DNA from: Methanobacteriota archaeon
Lineage (GTDB): Archaea > Thermoplasmatota > Poseidoniia > Poseidoniales > Thalassarchaeaceae
Length of the DNA: 6,110 nucleotides
NCBI GenBank assembly: GCA_002719615.1
Contig: PBHZ01000021.1
Span: 12,622-18,731 of the forward strand
Reading direction: 5' to 3'
Both the position numbers and the translations under genes were made by a program. The notes below the pieces were generated by a model. It was not told the DNA's origin, searched no databases, and saw nothing but the letters and a program-made list of their open reading frames with translations. This document shows positions 5,400 to 6,110 of this stretch, one piece after another (within the stretch, counting starts at the first letter, position 1; every line of letters begins with the position of its first letter).

Positions 5400-6110
5400 T
5401 TAACTTTCATCCTCGGTAATGAAATCATAGGCCTGTTTTGCCCATTCATCTCTTCTAATTCTTCCTGGGAAAAATTCTATAGCAACATTCACTTGTTCCT
5501 CAATTTCAAAATTCATATTCGCAATTTGTTTGAATGTGTATATCCCTAATGCATTTAATTTTTCTTCTATAAATGGCCCCACTCCTTTGATATCCTGAAG
5601 ATTATCTCTCTCGATAATTATCGCACCAATTGGAGGAGTTTTCGTAATGCCACTTACTCCAATTAATGTATTGTCTTCTTTTCCTTCCCACTTTAATAGT
5701 ATATTTCCTCTTGGATCGTAAATATATGCATTTCCACTATCAGGGAATGAAGATGCATCAGATAAAGTTATGCTAGTGGATTCAGTTGTAATTTCGGAGA
5801 CAATATCTGAAGTTGCTGCAATACCAATTGTAGCGAAATCAATATTTTCAGCCTTTTCTGCTACTCTTGCGAGTAGTTTACGCCTCTTCTCTTCTGCAGC
5901 AGCAGCCTTTGCAGCAGCAGCTCTTTCTTGTTCATCCATTTCCGCCAGTGCTCTCTCAGCTTCTTCCTTTGCAATTCTCTCTGCTTCCTCTTGAGCCGCT
6001 CTTACCCTTGCTAAAGCGGCAGCAGCCCTTGCAGCAGCCTCTTCCTCGGCAGCAGCCTTTGCAGCAGCCTCTTCCTCGGCAGCAGCCTTTGCAGCAGCCT
6101 CTTCCTCGGC
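5400..6110 (-). CDS. Ala/Glu-rich helical protein with C-terminal helix-hairpin-helix domain (5' end beyond window)
   Basis: The frame is open from the right edge to TAA at 5400-5402, giving 236 residues without their N-terminus. An ATG at 5937-5939 could start a 179-residue form, but the same Ala/Glu/Lys pattern continues unbroken upstream, so the gene almost surely extends beyond the window. Counted from the edge, residues 1-89 form a long charged helix or coiled coil, opening with three copies of AEEEAAAKAA (the third with R for K). Residues about 111-155 form a small beta module (ITLSDASSFPDSGNAYIYD...WEGKEDNTLIGVSGI), resembling short modules common in phage virion proteins. Residues 171-232 form a helix-hairpin-helix domain (LQDIKGVGPFIEEKLNALGI, then FFPGRIRRDEW) of the kind found at the C-termini of many proteins loosely labelled as nuclease-like; such domains bind DNA or mediate protein contacts. 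No nuclease active site is visible. The specific role is unknown. It lies 49 nt upstream of the channel gene. Confidence 0.85.
   Translation of the reverse strand, partial: AEEEAAAKAAAEEEAAAKAAAEEEAAARAAAALARVRAAQEEAERIAKEEAERALAEMDEQERAAAAKAAAAEEKRRKLLARVAEKAENIDFATIGIAATSDIVSEITTESTSITLSDASSFPDSGNAYIYDPRGNILLKWEGKEDNTLIGVSGITKTPPIGAIIIERDNLQDIKGVGPFIEEKLNALGIYTFKQIANMNFEIEEQVNVAIEFFPGRIRRDEWAKQAYDFITEDES
6021..6110 (-). repeat. 30-bp in-frame tandem repeat, three copies to the window edge
   Basis: Copies lie at 6021-6050, 6051-6080 and 6081-6110. The last two are identical; the first differs only at 6028 (C for T), changing Lys to Arg. Each encodes AEEEAAAKAA. The array probably continues past the edge, since the outermost copy shows no decay. 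It is locally much richer in G and C than the rest of the window. Confidence 0.95.

Larger units (their letters stand above)
1723..6110 (-). other. Probable five-gene transcription unit
   Basis: Helix-hairpin-helix gene, mscS-type channel, topoisomerase IB, tusA and ribA lie on the same strand with gaps of 49, 40, about 0 and 51 nt. No hairpin or strong T-run is apparent between them. The tight topoisomerase-tusA junction makes co-transcription of at least those two close to certain; for the rest it is inferred from spacing only. The true 5' end lies beyond the right edge. Confidence 0.55.

Noticed and set aside
5400..5939. Helix-hairpin-helix gene starting at the internal ATG 5939
   Set aside because: The same frame and the same Ala/Glu/Lys composition continue upstream to the edge, so the ATG is most likely an internal methionine.
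4593..5994. Plus-strand frames at 4593-4784, 5349-5549 and 5770-5994
   Set aside because: They are antisense to the channel and helix-hairpin-helix genes; the Ser/Ala-rich one is simply the reverse reading of the Ala/Glu helix.
6021..6110. CRISPR-like array
   Set aside because: The 30-bp units are contiguous without spacers and keep one reading frame, so they are a coding tandem repeat.

Overview
This AT-rich window most likely comes from a planktonic archaeon, with Marine Group II (Poseidoniales) as the best guess; that placement is inference. Three things point to archaea. The tRNA-His carries an encoded G-1, a C73 discriminator and an archaeal/eukaryal-looking D arm. The Shine-Dalgarno sites are of GGTGA type, matching the archaeal 16S tail. 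A long, unfamiliar secreted beta-rich protein with several N-glycosylation sequons is also present. Several other genes (ribA, tusA, topoisomerase IB of the poxvirus/bacterial class) belong to families more usual in bacteria, which would fit the heavy bacterial gene import known for marine euryarchaea. No ribosomal RNA or marker protein settles the taxonomy.

Layout, left to right. Positions 1-1539 (minus) hold the first 513 codons of a secreted or surface protein that runs off the left edge. Positions 1540-1642 are a short divergent promoter region. Positions 1643-1718 (plus) are tRNA-His(GTG). Positions 1723-6110 (minus) are a compact five-gene run. In transcription order it contains a helix-hairpin-helix protein with an Ala/Glu/Lys-rich repeat helix (cut by the right edge), an MscS-type mechanosensitive channel, a type IB DNA topoisomerase, a TusA-type sulfur carrier, and GTP cyclohydrolase II (RibA). 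The gaps are 49, 40, about 0 and 51 nt, so co-transcription is plausible.

The five genes do not form one obvious pathway: osmotic protection, DNA supercoil relaxation, sulfur relay and riboflavin synthesis are housekeeping jobs packed together. I see no defence island, CRISPR array, transposon or integrase.

The points most worth a second look are these. (1) The tusA frame follows the topoisomerase TAG stop directly and in the same frame, and its conserved first strand lies upstream of any ATG/GTG/TTG codon, implying a non-canonical start. (2) The topoisomerase has an unusually long segment between its catalytic Arg and Tyr. (3) Perfect 30-bp tandem repeats encode a natural EEEAAAK-type helix at the right edge. 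(4) The tRNA 3' end and the convergent ribA stop codon are only four bases apart. (5) The 513-residue secreted protein is unrecognised.
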